From Vibrio sp. S9_S30 (GTDB lineage: Bacteria > Pseudomonadota > Gammaproteobacteria > Enterobacterales > Vibrionaceae), in the NCBI RefSeq assembly GCF_014694455.1, contig NZ_JAAUWT010000001.1, positions 1 through 64,000 of the forward strand: a stretch of DNA of 64,000 bases, in the 5' to 3' direction. A model generated the notes under the pieces. The model ran no database searches, had not been told where the DNA came from, and worked only from the letters and a program-made list of their open reading frames with translations. A program made the position numbers and the translations under genes. Shown here one piece after another: positions 17,561 through 27,431 of this stretch (the first letter of the stretch is position 1; the number at the start of each line of letters is the position of its first letter).

Positions 17561-18238
17561 ATGAATACTCCTATCAGTAAATTAGAGAAGCAGCTCGGCT
17601 ATCAGTTTAATGATGCTGAGCTGATCCATTTGGCGCTGACACATCGTAGCGCCAATGGTAACCATAATGAACGTCTTGAGTTTCTGGGCGATTCAATTTT
17701 AAGTTTTGTCATTGCTGATGATTTGTATCACCGCTTTCCAAGAGTGAATGAAGGTGATATGAGCCGCATGCGTGCAACATTAGTTCGTGGCAATACCCTT
17801 GCTGAACTAGGTCGTGAATTCGACTTGGGAGAGTACTTAAAATTAGGTCCAGGTGAGCTGAAAAGTGGCGGATTTCGTCGAGACTCCATTCTGGCGGATG
17901 CCGTGGAGGCTATCATTGGTGCTGTGTATCTCGACAGTGATATTGAGATGGTGCGTAAGGTCATACTGAGCTGGTACCACTCAAGATTGGAAGCCATTCA
18001 GCCAGGCGTATCCCAAAAAGATCCTAAAACGCGGTTACAAGAATTCCTACAGGGCAGAAGAAAACCTCTTCCTTCATATTCTGTGACTAAAATTAAAGGT
18101 GAAGCACACAACCAAGAGTTCACGGTGGCGTGTGAAATTACAGGGCTGGATGAACCTGTTATCGGTAAAGGTACAAGTCGTCGCAAAGCGGAGCAAGCAG
18201 CGGCTGAATTAGCATTAGGACGACTCACCAATGTCTGA
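17561..18238 (+). CDS. rnc: Ribonuclease III
   Basis: RNase III cleaves double-stranded RNA, including the rRNA precursor and many sRNA-mRNA duplexes. ATG 17561 gives 225 residues; an upstream ATG at 17537 lies inside lepB and is less likely. The signature [12 protein letters not shown] (about 36-47) and [13 protein letters not shown] hold the catalytic acidic residues. The C-terminal dsRNA-binding domain ends with [16 protein letters not shown]. It overlaps era by 8 bp. Confidence 0.96.
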   Translation: MNTPISKLEKQLGYQFNDAELIHLALTHRSANGNHNERLEFLGDSILSFVIADDLYHRFPRVNEGDMSRMRATLVRGNTLAELGREFDLGEYLKLGPGELKSGGFRRDSILADAVEAIIGAVYLDSDIEMVRKVILSWYHSRLEAIQPGVSQKDPKTRLQEFLQGRRKPLPSYSVTKIKGEAHNQEFTVACEITGLDEPVIGKGTSRRKAEQAAAELALGRLTNV

Positions 18239-19196
18239 TGAAAAAGAATTTGATTTGGACGTGTATTTCGAATCTGACAAGCAACAATCTTCGACTGAAA
18301 ACCAGCATTGTGGTTTCATCGCGATTGTTGGTCGTCCTAATGTCGGCAAGTCAACGTTGCTCAACCAACTGTTGGGGCAGAAGATTTCAATCACCTCTCG
18401 TAAACCACAAACGACGCGTCATCGCATTATGGGCGTGGATACCGATGGTGATTATCAAGCCATTTTTGTTGATACTCCGGGGCTTCATATTGAAGAAAAG
18501 CGAGCGATCAACCGCTTGATGAACCGTGCTGCGAACAGCTCATTGAGTGATGTGAACCTAGTATTTTTCTTGGTTGATGGTACGCACTGGACTAACGATG
18601 ATGAGATGGTGTTCACCAAACTCAATAAGTCAAACCTCCCGGTTGTGCTGTGTGTTAACAAAGTTGATAACGTAAAAGATCGCAATGAAGTTATGCTTCA
18701 TATGCAGTCTTTATCGGAAAAAATGGACTTTGTGGACGTTGTGCCTATTTCTGCTAAACACAATAAAAACATTGATGTGCTGCGTGAACACGTGCGAGAG
18801 TATTTACCGAAAGCGACGCACCATTTCCCTGAAGAGTATGTGACCGATCGTTCTCAGCGTTTTATGGCGTCCGAAATTGTCCGTGAGAAACTCATGCGCT
18901 TCACTGGTGAAGAGTTGCCTTACTCGGTTACAGTTGAGATCGAGCGATTTGATTACAACCCTGAAACCGATGGCTTTCACATTAACGCGTTGATCTTAGT
19001 TGAGCGTACTGGTCAGAAAAAAATGGTGATCGGGAAAGGCGGCGAGAAAATCAAAACCATTGGTCGTGAAGCTCGTCTGGATATGGAAGAGCTATTTGAA
19101 CGTAAGGTTTACCTAGAAACGTGGGTGAAAGTGAAATCGGGTTGGGCAGATGATGAGCGTGCACTGAGAAGCTTAGGTTATATTGATGACCTTTAG
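18231..19196 (+). CDS. era: GTPase Era
   Basis: Era binds the 3' end of 16S rRNA and takes part in 30S assembly. The protein is 321 residues, slightly longer than E. coli Era (301) because of an acidic N-terminal extension before residue 25. The motifs [13 protein letters not shown] and NKVD are present, and the KH RNA-binding domain contains [11 protein letters not shown] near 266-276. The start lies inside the end of rnc, so the two are translationally coupled. Confidence 0.96.
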   Translation: MSDEKEFDLDVYFESDKQQSSTENQHCGFIAIVGRPNVGKSTLLNQLLGQKISITSRKPQTTRHRIMGVDTDGDYQAIFVDTPGLHIEEKRAINRLMNRAANSSLSDVNLVFFLVDGTHWTNDDEMVFTKLNKSNLPVVLCVNKVDNVKDRNEVMLHMQSLSEKMDFVDVVPISAKHNKNIDVLREHVREYLPKATHHFPEEYVTDRSQRFMASEIVREKLMRFTGEELPYSVTVEIERFDYNPETDGFHINALILVERTGQKKMVIGKGGEKIKTIGREARLDMEELFERKVYLETWVKVKSGWADDERALRSLGYIDDL

Positions 19197-19217
19197 AGAT
19201 AAATTGGTGTAAGTTAG

Positions 19218-19242
19218 AAGGGAGTGTCGTGCTCCCTTTTTT
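19218..19242 (+). terminator. Terminator after era
   Basis: The stem AAGGGAG / CTCCCTT has a seven-base loop and is followed by at least five T residues. It separates era from recO, so recO-pdxJ-acpS may depend partly on its own promoter. Confidence 0.75.
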
Positions 19243-19320
19243 GTGTCTGTTGAATTAAGCTTTGTGCTTGTAAGTCATGCGATCAGCATTGTTGTCTTTG
19301 GTTACTTAAGAGAGTCGTGT

Positions 19321-20049
19321 ATGTCCGATGGGTTACAGCGATGCTTTGTGTTGCATCGTCGACCTTACAGTGAAACCAGCCTGATTTTGGATGTGTTCAG
19401 TGAAGAATACGGTCGTATGTCGATCATGGCGAAAGGTGCCCGAAGCAAACGATCTAATTTGAAAGGTGCACTGCAACCCTTTACGCCACTTTTAATGAAG
19501 TGGTCAGGCAAAGGAAGCATGCGGACATTGCGTCAAGCTGAACCTATCAGTCTTGGGCTTCCTCTTTCTGGTATTTACCTTTATTCGGCGCTGTATGTGA
19601 ATGAGTTGATTGGCCGACTTTTGGAAAATGAAACCCCTTACCCTGCGTTATTCCATGACTATCTACTGGTTTTAACTGAACTGGCACAAGCCGATAATCC
19701 AGAGCCTCCATTGCGTCGTTTTGAACTCGCTTTGCTCTCTTCTATGGGATATGGCGTAGATTTTATGCATTGCTCGGGAACGGGGGAGCTGGTTGAGCCC
19801 GAAATGACTTACCGCTATCGAGAACAAAAGGGTTTTATTGCGAGTGTAAGGCGAGACAATCTGACATTCATGGGAAATGAGTTGATTGCTATTAGTGAGC
19901 GACGCTTTACAACTAAAGAGCAACTTAAAGCCGCAAAACGCTTTACACGTATAGCACTAAAGCCTTATCTTGGCGGCAAACCACTAAAAAGCAGGGAACT
20001 GTTTCTCCCAAGAACAGCCTTTCCCGGAGCACGGAGTATTGAAGAATGA
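19321..20049 (+). CDS. recO: DNA repair protein RecO
   Basis: RecO anneals SSB-coated DNA and, with RecR, loads RecA at gaps. ATG 19321 gives 242 residues starting [20 protein letters not shown], the conserved OB-fold N-terminus. The frame is open from 19243, but the extra residues are not family-like and would begin on the terminator. It overlaps pdxJ by 4 bp. Confidence 0.94.
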   Translation: MSDGLQRCFVLHRRPYSETSLILDVFSEEYGRMSIMAKGARSKRSNLKGALQPFTPLLMKWSGKGSMRTLRQAEPISLGLPLSGIYLYSALYVNELIGRLLENETPYPALFHDYLLVLTELAQADNPEPPLRRFELALLSSMGYGVDFMHCSGTGELVEPEMTYRYREQKGFIASVRRDNLTFMGNELIAISERRFTTKEQLKAAKRFTRIALKPYLGGKPLKSRELFLPRTAFPGARSIEE

Positions 20050-20777
20050 GCTCAATTCTACTCGGGGTAAACATTGACCATATTGCCACTTTGCGAAACG
20101 CACGTGGAACTAAATATCCAGATCCTGTACATGCTGCGGAAATTGCAGAGCGTGCTGGAGCAGACGGCATTACGATTCATCTTCGTGAAGATCGTCGCCA
20201 CATTACGGATCGAGATGTAAGAATTCTGCGCGAGACACTTCAAACCAGAATGAACTTGGAGATGGCGGTGACGGATGAAATGGTTGAAATTGCCTTGCAA
20301 ACCAAACCTGAATACGTTTGTTTAGTACCAGAAAAGCGCGAAGAGCTGACAACCGAAGGTGGCTTGGATGTGGTCGGTCAGCTGGAAAAAATCAAAGCCG
20401 CGACACAAAAATTGACCAAAGCGGGCATTAAAGTGTCTTTGTTCATTGATGCGGATCGCGAGCAAATTGATGCGTCAAAAGCGTGTGGAGCCCCTTACGT
20501 TGAGCTTCACACAGGTCATTACGCTGACGCTATTACAGAGTGCGAACAAATTAATGAGTTGAAAAAGATCGCGGCTGGCGCGAGTTATGCCGACAGCATC
20601 GGCATTAAAGTTAATGCAGGGCATGGTTTGACTTACCATAATGTAGGGCCTATTGCGGCGTTACCAGAACTGTATGAACTAAATATCGGTCACTCTATTA
20701 TGGGGCGTGCGGTTTTCGATGGTTTGCATAAAGCGGTCGCTGATATGAAAGCCGTCATGCTTGAAGCTCGTCGTTAA
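20046..20777 (+). CDS. pdxJ: Pyridoxine 5'-phosphate synthase
   Basis: PdxJ condenses 1-deoxyxylulose 5-phosphate with 3-amino-2-oxopropyl phosphate to make pyridoxine 5'-phosphate. The 243-residue TIM barrel starts [17 protein letters not shown], with the active-site region HLREDRRHI near 44-52 and KVNAGHGL near 194-201, all conserved. It is coupled to recO by a 4-bp overlap and followed by acpS. Confidence 0.96.
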   Translation: MSSILLGVNIDHIATLRNARGTKYPDPVHAAEIAERAGADGITIHLREDRRHITDRDVRILRETLQTRMNLEMAVTDEMVEIALQTKPEYVCLVPEKREELTTEGGLDVVGQLEKIKAATQKLTKAGIKVSLFIDADREQIDASKACGAPYVELHTGHYADAITECEQINELKKIAAGASYADSIGIKVNAGHGLTYHNVGPIAALPELYELNIGHSIMGRAVFDGLHKAVADMKAVMLEARR

Positions 20778-20857
20778 TTTTTATCTACACTCTTAGCCGC
20801 TGCGGCATACTGTGGTGGCTATCCCCCTTCTCGAATTAGCCTATAAGCGGAGATCTT

Positions 20858-21238
20858 ATGCCCATAGTAGGATTAGGAACGGATATTGCCGAAATTGATC
20901 GTTTCGATAGATCCCTGTCCAAACTTGGTGAGGCATTCGCAAAACGAATCTTAACAGAGTGTGAGCTGGTAAAGTTTCATGCAACGAATCAACCGGCTCG
21001 TTTTCTTGCCAAACGATTTGCTGCTAAAGAAGCAGCATCAAAAGCCCTCGGTACAGGAATTGCGAAAGGGGTTACCTTTCATGATTTTACTGTGTCTAAT
21101 GATGCCAATGGAAAACCAGTACTCTCCCTTCATAACCAAGCATTAGCATACGCAACAAGTGCTGGTGTGATGCACATCCACCTTTCTATATCTGATGAAC
21201 GTCATTATGCGGTAGCAACCGTAATCTTTGAGCGATAA
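20858..21238 (+). CDS. acpS: Holo-[acyl-carrier-protein] synthase
   Basis: AcpS transfers 4'-phosphopantetheine from CoA to apo-ACP. It is 126 residues. The motif [12 protein letters not shown] (about 5-16) and [20 protein letters not shown] (about 48-67) contain the Mg-binding Asp and Glu. It is the last gene of the lepA-acpS cluster. Confidence 0.95.
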   Translation: MPIVGLGTDIAEIDRFDRSLSKLGEAFAKRILTECELVKFHATNQPARFLAKRFAAKEAASKALGTGIAKGVTFHDFTVSNDANGKPVLSLHNQALAYATSAGVMHIHLSISDERHYAVATVIFER

Positions 21239-21317
21239 CCCAATCACTGTTCTACACTCATATTAGGGGGCAATGTAATCCGTTGACCTCACAATTATCA
21301 GGCTATGAGATGGGTGT

Positions 21318-22568
21318 ATGAAGTTAACAAGGATCAGTTTACTATTTACATTGTTTTCATTTTCAGTTTTTTCAGAAGACTGGGGTTTTTCAGGGTTTGG
21401 CAACGTTGGCTACAGTTACGATACCAGTGACAGCTTTGGCTACATGCGTGAACTTACACAAAAAGCCGATCCCGAGAGTGATGGTTCGTTTCGACCTGAC
21501 TCCAAGATCGGTGCTCAGATTAACTACAATATCAATTTAGACTGGGATGCGACTGTCCAATATGTGATTGCGGAAAGGGCGGGCAACGAGGCGCTTGATG
21601 GTTTAGAGCTCGCATTTTTAGCGTATCGCCCAACAGTCGATATAGACATTCGTGTTGGTCGAGTGGGGTACAACGTATTTTGGTTCGCAGATACACGCCG
21701 TGTCGATTACGGTCATCTCTGGGGGCACTTACCACAAGAGATATACAGCTGGATCCCCTTGCAAAATATCAATGGAATCGATTTAACTTATCGATTTTAT
21801 GTAAATGATGTCAGCTTTTCTTCTGCTTTTCAGTACGGTCTAACACAAGCAACAACCGACTTATACGAGGGCTTTGAACCCAATCGATTCCATAGTAATA
21901 GTGCGCTTTCATTGAGCTTGGTCGCAAACTGGGACTTATGGCGAGCTCGTGCTTCTTATGCTCAGCTTCGGGTTGATTCGGATCTTCCTTCACCGATAGA
22001 CAATCTAAAACGTAACTTAGACCAAATTGGCAGTTTAGGTTTGGGACCAATTAGTGATGAAGCCAACTCTTATAGTCAAAAAATGAATGCTTTAGGCGTG
22101 ATCGTTCGATATGGTCAAGTTGGAGTGGAATACAATGATGGTACTTGGCATCTACTGAGTGAGCTTGTAAGAGTAAAAGCCGACAAAGCAATGCTGCCTC
22201 AAGGTCAAGGAGGGTATATCAGCCTTGGTCGTCGGTTTAATGAGGTTACACCCTTTATGAGTCATTCTTGGTTCACCCCCGCAGTTGACAAGCTAGAAGC
22301 TCAATACGATTGGAGCATTTTACCTTATCCAAACATAGCGCAATTACAGCAAGGGGCGATAGCGTCAATCAATGCTGCTTTAATCGATCAATCTACTTGG
22401 TCTTTTGGTGCTCGTTGGGATGTGACAGAGCAAGTGAGTCTTAAGGCACAGGTTGATTTTGTACATATTGAAGATACAGGGCACGGGCTTTGGGCGACAC
22501 AATTGTCACAGCCCAAACCGGATACTGAGGTGCAAGTATATTCACTTTCAGCCAGTTTTATCTTCTAG
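21318..22568 (+). CDS. Porin-like outer-membrane beta-barrel protein
   Basis: This 416-residue protein starts with a signal peptide (about 1-19, cut before EDWGFSGFGN). The mature part is rich in alternating aromatic and polar strands, and it ends in phenylalanine after SLSASFIF, the usual outer-membrane assembly signal. I do not recognise the precise family; it resembles uncharacterised porin-like proteins of Vibrio. It stands first in a tight three-gene cluster: the next gene begins 8 bp after its stop. The context suggests an outer-membrane partner for the periplasmic and GGDEF proteins that follow. Confidence 0.78.
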   Translation: MKLTRISLLFTLFSFSVFSEDWGFSGFGNVGYSYDTSDSFGYMRELTQKADPESDGSFRPDSKIGAQINYNINLDWDATVQYVIAERAGNEALDGLELAFLAYRPTVDIDIRVGRVGYNVFWFADTRRVDYGHLWGHLPQEIYSWIPLQNINGIDLTYRFYVNDVSFSSAFQYGLTQATTDLYEGFEPNRFHSNSALSLSLVANWDLWRARASYAQLRVDSDLPSPIDNLKRNLDQIGSLGLGPISDEANSYSQKMNALGVIVRYGQVGVEYNDGTWHLLSELVRVKADKAMLPQGQGGYISLGRRFNEVTPFMSHSWFTPAVDKLEAQYDWSILPYPNIAQLQQGAIASINAALIDQSTWSFGARWDVTEQVSLKAQVDFVHIEDTGHGLWATQLSQPKPDTEVQVYSLSASFIF

Positions 22569-22576
22569 GTGGTAAC

Positions 22577-22990
22577 ATGAGATTAATAACATTAATTTTG
22601 TTGCTGGTTGTAAGCCCTTATTCAGTTGCGGATATGTACATTGTGGTTGGTACCCAAAGTGACCTCGAAAGCATCACTGAAGAGCAGGTTGCGGGGTTGT
22701 ATCTTGGTCGAAATCGAGGGATGAAGGACCGTAGGCTCACAATTCTGGAACGCAGTGGTGACGTGAGAGAAGTGTTTTATAAAGAGATCAGTAATTTGTC
22801 GTTGAGCCAAGTGAACGCGCATTGGGCGAAACTGAAATTTTCTGGTCGAGTTCGTGCCCCTTTGGTGATGAAAACCGAAGAAGAGTTGCTTGAGCATTTA
22901 CTGAAGGATAAGTCTGCACTCGGGTATGTTCGAAATAAACCCACACATTCAAAATTAAAAGTGATTTTAACGATTAGTCATGATGAATAG
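22577..22990 (+). CDS. Small periplasmic phosphate-binding-like protein
   Basis: This 137-residue protein has a signal peptide (about 1-18, MRLITLILLLVVSPYSVA). Its mature domain resembles one lobe of PstS-type binding proteins: ESITEEQVAGLYLGRNR, FYKEISNLSLSQVNAHWAKLKFSGR and SALGYV are typical of short PBP-like proteins found next to signalling genes. No transporter genes are nearby, so transport is unlikely. It overlaps the next gene by 11 bp. I infer a ligand-sensing or regulatory role for the downstream GGDEF protein. Confidence 0.76.
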   Translation: MRLITLILLLVVSPYSVADMYIVVGTQSDLESITEEQVAGLYLGRNRGMKDRRLTILERSGDVREVFYKEISNLSLSQVNAHWAKLKFSGRVRAPLVMKTEEELLEHLLKDKSALGYVRNKPTHSKLKVILTISHDE

Positions 22991-24581
22991 ACAAGCACTT
23001 GCTAACCGGCTTTTGGTAACTGTGATCCTATTTTCGCTGATGTATTTAGTGTTAGCGGCCAGTTTTCTATCCCTATTTTATTTCGAAAGGGCAAGGTTAA
23101 ACGTGAGGGACATGGAAGAGAAGTTGGTGCTCACCGTATCCAATTCTGCATCGATAGCGCTCTATGTGGATAACCCTGAGATTGCTGATGAAGTGATGAG
23201 TTCTTTATTGCTTCATGACGAATTTAATGGTGTCAAACTACTGGGGATAGATAACGTAGAGTTTAGCCTATCTAAGCTATCAGATAGCAGTGAACAATGG
23301 AAAAACGTCACTCGTTTCCCTTTAGTCTCACCAGTAAAAGATGAAGTCATAGGGCATTTACTCCTTGATGTTAACCAAGAATATTTGGACTCCGTAACCC
23401 AAGAGAAAGTGCTTATTCAGCTGGTTATGCTAGTGAGTCAGTTACTGATGTTGCTGGTCGTGACCGCATTTGCTGTTCGTAAGGTTGTAGGAACACCATT
23501 AAAGGCATTGGCGGAGAATCTATCTAAGGTAGAGCCTGGGCGAGACGATATGCTGCCATACAACAATGAAAATAGAGATAATGAAATCGGGTTGGTCACT
23601 GCAAGCGTCAATCGATTTGTGGAAGCTTCACACCAAGCCATCGAGACTGAGCGAAATTTACGTGCCACGATTGAGCGAATGGAGCGCCATTACCGCCATA
23701 TATTTGAAACCACGCAAGTTGGCATCCTTGTGTTGGATAAGAATGGTCATTTGATCCATAGTAATCCCACCCTGTTTGGTCGTTTAATTAAAGAAAGCTT
23801 TGAACTCACCTCGCTATTAGAAACTCAGCCGTTCTTTGAGCATGTCTTCCAAAACCCAGAATTCGCATGGCAGATGTCGGAACAAACGATTTCTAGCGGT
23901 GATGTTGCCTCTGGTGATCTTCGCATTAATAAAAAATACGGCAATGAGCAATGGGTGCATTTACTGCTGTCTGCCCATAAGGAGGAAGAAAGTGGTGAGT
24001 GGATAATCGAAGGCATCATGTACGACATTACGGTTCGAGTGCAAAAAGAACGAGATACCATGCTGCTCGCCTTAGAAGATAACCTTACAGGGTTAAAAAA
24101 TCGTCGTGGCTGTGAACGTTTTGTTGCTCGGCTTATCAGCCAAAAAGAGGCGGTTTACATCGCAACGATGATGGTGGACTTGGATGGGTTTAAAAATGTG
24201 AATGACACACATGGTCACGCCGCGGGCGATGAAGTGCTTTGTACCATTGCTCGACGACTAAAGCGAGTCGCGAGGGGGCGACAGGATGTGATAGGGCGAT
24301 TAGGGGGAGACGAGTTACTGGTCATTTTAGCGCTAGAGCAGATGAATCCGGGGGTGCTTGCTGGCATTGCCGAACAGATTGTTGATATTTGCTCTCAACC
24401 TATAGAATTGCCGTCGCGCGCTTTTGTGAATATTGGTGGCAGTGTCGGCGTCTCTTATATGTGTCTTTCTGATATTGAATTCGAGGTATTGCTTAAGCAG
24501 GCCGATGAGGCAATGTACCACGTGAAACAAAACGGTAAGAATGGTTACGCATTTTATAGCCCAGAGCTACGTCGTGCGTAG
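22980..24581 (+). CDS. Membrane-bound GGDEF protein (probable diguanylate cyclase)
   Basis: The 533-residue protein has one membrane segment at about 10-33, a periplasmic CHASE8-like domain (about 35-145), a second segment (about 146-166), a HAMP linker, a PAS domain (about 235-350) and a GGDEF domain. The active site reads GGDEL at 442-446 with metal-binding D400 in MMVDLDGFK, so synthesis of c-di-GMP is likely. The inhibitory RxxD site is not present: the four residues expected there read GRQD (433-436). The layout resembles YfiN/TpbB with an added PAS. ATGs at 22980 and 22983 are both possible. Confidence 0.86.
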   Translation: MMNRQALANRLLVTVILFSLMYLVLAASFLSLFYFERARLNVRDMEEKLVLTVSNSASIALYVDNPEIADEVMSSLLLHDEFNGVKLLGIDNVEFSLSKLSDSSEQWKNVTRFPLVSPVKDEVIGHLLLDVNQEYLDSVTQEKVLIQLVMLVSQLLMLLVVTAFAVRKVVGTPLKALAENLSKVEPGRDDMLPYNNENRDNEIGLVTASVNRFVEASHQAIETERNLRATIERMERHYRHIFETTQVGILVLDKNGHLIHSNPTLFGRLIKESFELTSLLETQPFFEHVFQNPEFAWQMSEQTISSGDVASGDLRINKKYGNEQWVHLLLSAHKEEESGEWIIEGIMYDITVRVQKERDTMLLALEDNLTGLKNRRGCERFVARLISQKEAVYIATMMVDLDGFKNVNDTHGHAAGDEVLCTIARRLKRVARGRQDVIGRLGGDELLVILALEQMNPGVLAGIAEQIVDICSQPIELPSRAFVNIGGSVGVSYMCLSDIEFEVLLKQADEAMYHVKQNGKNGYAFYSPELRRA

Positions 24582-24590
24582 CTCCTTGTT
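24564..24590 (+). terminator. Terminator overlapping the GGDEF stop codon
   Basis: The stem GAGCTACG / CGTAGCTC (8 bp, five-base loop) includes the TAG stop at 24579-24581 and is followed by CTTGTTT. It ends the three-gene cluster, convergent with barA. Confidence 0.6.
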
Positions 24591-24647
24591 TGGCTATGCC
24601 GTAATACTTGGTCAAGCGAACAAAATCGGGTCATGCAGGAACAAAGT

Positions 24648-27431
24648 TTAATGGATGTAATGCTGCGCGCTGGCGAGAACCTTTTCCATTTCATCTTGAA
24701 GTTCAAATAGTTCAGGTTCAACCGTTTCAATGTCTGAGCCGGATCTTAATGCTTTTTCAATTTCCGCGCATACTTTCTTGAGCCTTGGTACACCGCTGTA
24801 AGAACAGCTGCCATGGAGTTTATGAATATGGTGGATCAGTTGTTCATGGTTCTGTTTATCACCATTGATGACGCTTTCAACAAACAGATCCACTTCTTTG
24901 ATGTAATCCACCAACATGTGCAGCATCTCGCGAGCGAGGTCTTCTTTGTTTGCTGCCTGTTTCAATGCAAGATTCCAGTCAATGATGGCTGTATTGTTGC
25001 TTTCATTTGTAGAATCATCGGGCTGAATTTGCTCGCTGATTTCCAATTTATCGACTTGGTTTTCGTCAGTGTGGGGGCTCCAATGTACGAGCACTTGCTG
25101 CAGAATATGTTCTTCGATGGGCTTAGTGAGATAATCGTCCATTCCCGCTTTTAGAAGACGATCTCGCTCACCAGCCATAGCATGTGCAGTGACGGCAATG
25201 ACGGGCGTATGGGAGTTAAATTTGGTTTTCTTCACTTCTTGACACGCCATGACCCCATCCATTTTTGGCATTTGAATGTCCATCAACACAATATCAAACG
25301 CTTGTTGCTGTGCCGCGGCGACAGCTTGTTCACCATTACTGCATGTCACAACGTGGTCAACTCGTTCTCTTAGTAAGGCGGCAATGAGCTTAAGGTTGGC
25401 TGGGTTATCGTCCACTGCCATGATTTTAAGAGGAAGTTTTTGCTGGTGATCAACGGAATCAATAACAGGCAGAGTCAGTTCTGGGGAGGCATGATATTGC
25501 GTTAGCGCTTGCAGTAACTTGCGCCTAGAAAGGGGTTTCGTGATGCACTGTACATGATGCTCGGTCACCAGCTGTTCAGATAAAGCCAACTCGGTGCTGG
25601 GCAATCCCAAAATAACGTTATTTGCAATTTCACGAGCCCTTGCTATCCATTGTTCTACAGAAGCGATATCGCACTTTTGGTTTGGTGGCAGGTTTAAGAG
25701 CACGAATTCGTGATTTTCTATATGCTCTGGCATGCTTGAACGATAGGTCACCAGCAGCCCTTCGTTGATCAATTGCTGTTGGATCACAGAGGCTGCTTGC
25801 ATATTGGGTTCAATCAAGAGCAGGTTTTTATTTTTGAGTGCTTGTGTGTCTACATCATTGTCTAAAGGCATATCACTGGCGGCTAAGCGCAAGGTAAACC
25901 AGAATGTGGAACCTTGGTGCAGCCGACTTGTTAGGCTGACTTCTCCCCCCATTTGCCCTACTAACTTTTGAGTAATAACAAGGCCTAACCCCGTCCCGCC
26001 ATATCGGCGAGAAATACTGGCATCAGCCTGACTGAACGCTTGGAATAGTTGCGCTTGTTGACGCTCAGAAATACCAATTCCCGTATCACGAACCATAAAT
26101 TGCAGCTCAATGAAGTCTTCTTTGAATGTGCGCAGTTCAACGCTGATATCAATGTTGCCGCGCTCTGTAAACTTGATGGAGTTACCCACAAGGTTGGTCA
26201 GTACCTGCTGAATTCGCAGGGGATCGCCTACCACACCCGCCGGAATTTTAGGATCAATCTTAAGCGTGAGTTCGAGCCCTTTTTCATGTGCGCTGGTGGC
26301 TTGCAAGCTCGCGACCTCTTCAAGGCACTCCTGAAAATCGAACGGAATGTTTTCTAGTGCCAGTTTCCCAGCCTCCAATTTCGAGAAATCGAGAATGTCA
26401 TTGATGATGCTCAGTAGGTTGTTCGCACTGCGTTCAATCGTTTGAAGATAATCTTGTTGGCTAGATGACAAGCGAGTTTTCAGCATTTGCCTTGTAAACC
26501 CAATCACCCCATTTAAAGGGGTTCTCAGTTCGTGAGACATGTTGGCTAAGAATTCGGACTTCACCCGCGCCGCTTCTTGCGCACGTTTTTTCGCAATATC
26601 CAATTCAACGTTTTGGATTTCGAGTTGTTCGAGTGTTTCTCGTAGATCCGACGTTGCTTGATCAATGCTGTGCTGCATTTCAACATGGTACTCAGACAAC
26701 GACATCGCCATCGCATTGATGCCGTTTTTTAGTGCATCCAACTCACCATGCATTTTTCCTTCGATTCGCACATCTAAATGACCACGTCGAATTCTATCCA
26801 CCATATTCTTCATATGGGTGATCGGTAAGGTGACGTCTCGCATTAGGCGGTAAGCAAACAAAGCAGACAAACCCAATCCCAGCAATAACACCAATAAAGC
26901 CGCAAAAATCTCTTGGTATTGTTGCAATCGAACGGCAGATAAATCGAGCTCAATCGCGATATAGCCTAGTGCTTGATTTAGGTCCGTTTGACGACCATTG
27001 GCATCGGTGTATTTTCCCTCTGCCAGAATGGGGGTGCGTATAACTAAGTCAGTGTCGACTAAATCAATGGTGCTGAGTAATGGTATGGGCTGATCTTTTG
27101 GAAACGTTAACGATTCAAAATCTGGGTGGAAGTTGGATGTAACAAACAAATTATGGTCAGATGTGAACACCGCAATACTTCGAACGATATTGGAATTTTT
27201 TCGATGAGCGTAGCTTATTAATCGACGAACGGCTTCGCGGCTGCGTTGATCCATACCGATTTCGCTGGCGATGGCGATAGGTTCAATAATGCTTTTACCT
27301 GTTGAAATCAGCTGAGACTCAAGGTCGTTATAGCGATTGGAGGTAAAGAAAGCACTCAGCAATAGACCGACAATAAGAGTAGGGGCTAAGGTGAGGGTAA
27401 TTACGCGTGCTCTTAAGCCGTATCGTGTCAT
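24648..27431 (-). CDS. barA: Hybrid sensor histidine kinase BarA/VarS
   Basis: This tripartite kinase of 927 residues should phosphorylate the response regulator UvrY/VarA (not in this window), which drives the CsrB-type RNAs that titrate CsrA. Domain order: membrane segment (about 10-30), periplasmic sensor (to about 172), second segment (about 175-195), HAMP (to about 250), HisKA with H300, HATPase with NxxxN and GTGLGL (about 405-515), a degenerate receiver-like region (about 530-645), a receiver with D717, and an HPt domain with H869. All phosphorelay residues are present. It is the Vibrio VarS orthologue by position. Confidence 0.94.
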   Translation of the reverse strand: MTRYGLRARVITLTLAPTLIVGLLLSAFFTSNRYNDLESQLISTGKSIIEPIAIASEIGMDQRSREAVRRLISYAHRKNSNIVRSIAVFTSDHNLFVTSNFHPDFESLTFPKDQPIPLLSTIDLVDTDLVIRTPILAEGKYTDANGRQTDLNQALGYIAIELDLSAVRLQQYQEIFAALLVLLLGLGLSALFAYRLMRDVTLPITHMKNMVDRIRRGHLDVRIEGKMHGELDALKNGINAMAMSLSEYHVEMQHSIDQATSDLRETLEQLEIQNVELDIAKKRAQEAARVKSEFLANMSHELRTPLNGVIGFTRQMLKTRLSSSQQDYLQTIERSANNLLSIINDILDFSKLEAGKLALENIPFDFQECLEEVASLQATSAHEKGLELTLKIDPKIPAGVVGDPLRIQQVLTNLVGNSIKFTERGNIDISVELRTFKEDFIELQFMVRDTGIGISERQQAQLFQAFSQADASISRRYGGTGLGLVITQKLVGQMGGEVSLTSRLHQGSTFWFTLRLAASDMPLDNDVDTQALKNKNLLLIEPNMQAASVIQQQLINEGLLVTYRSSMPEHIENHEFVLLNLPPNQKCDIASVEQWIARAREIANNVILGLPSTELALSEQLVTEHHVQCITKPLSRRKLLQALTQYHASPELTLPVIDSVDHQQKLPLKIMAVDDNPANLKLIAALLRERVDHVVTCSNGEQAVAAAQQQAFDIVLMDIQMPKMDGVMACQEVKKTKFNSHTPVIAVTAHAMAGERDRLLKAGMDDYLTKPIEEHILQQVLVHWSPHTDENQVDKLEISEQIQPDDSTNESNNTAIIDWNLALKQAANKEDLAREMLHMLVDYIKEVDLFVESVINGDKQNHEQLIHHIHKLHGSCSYSGVPRLKKVCAEIEKALRSGSDIETVEPELFELQDEMEKVLASAQHYIH

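Noticed and set aside
22577-22990. Phosphate ABC transporter component
   Set aside because: The protein is only one lobe in size and there are no permease or ATPase genes; a signalling partner fits better.
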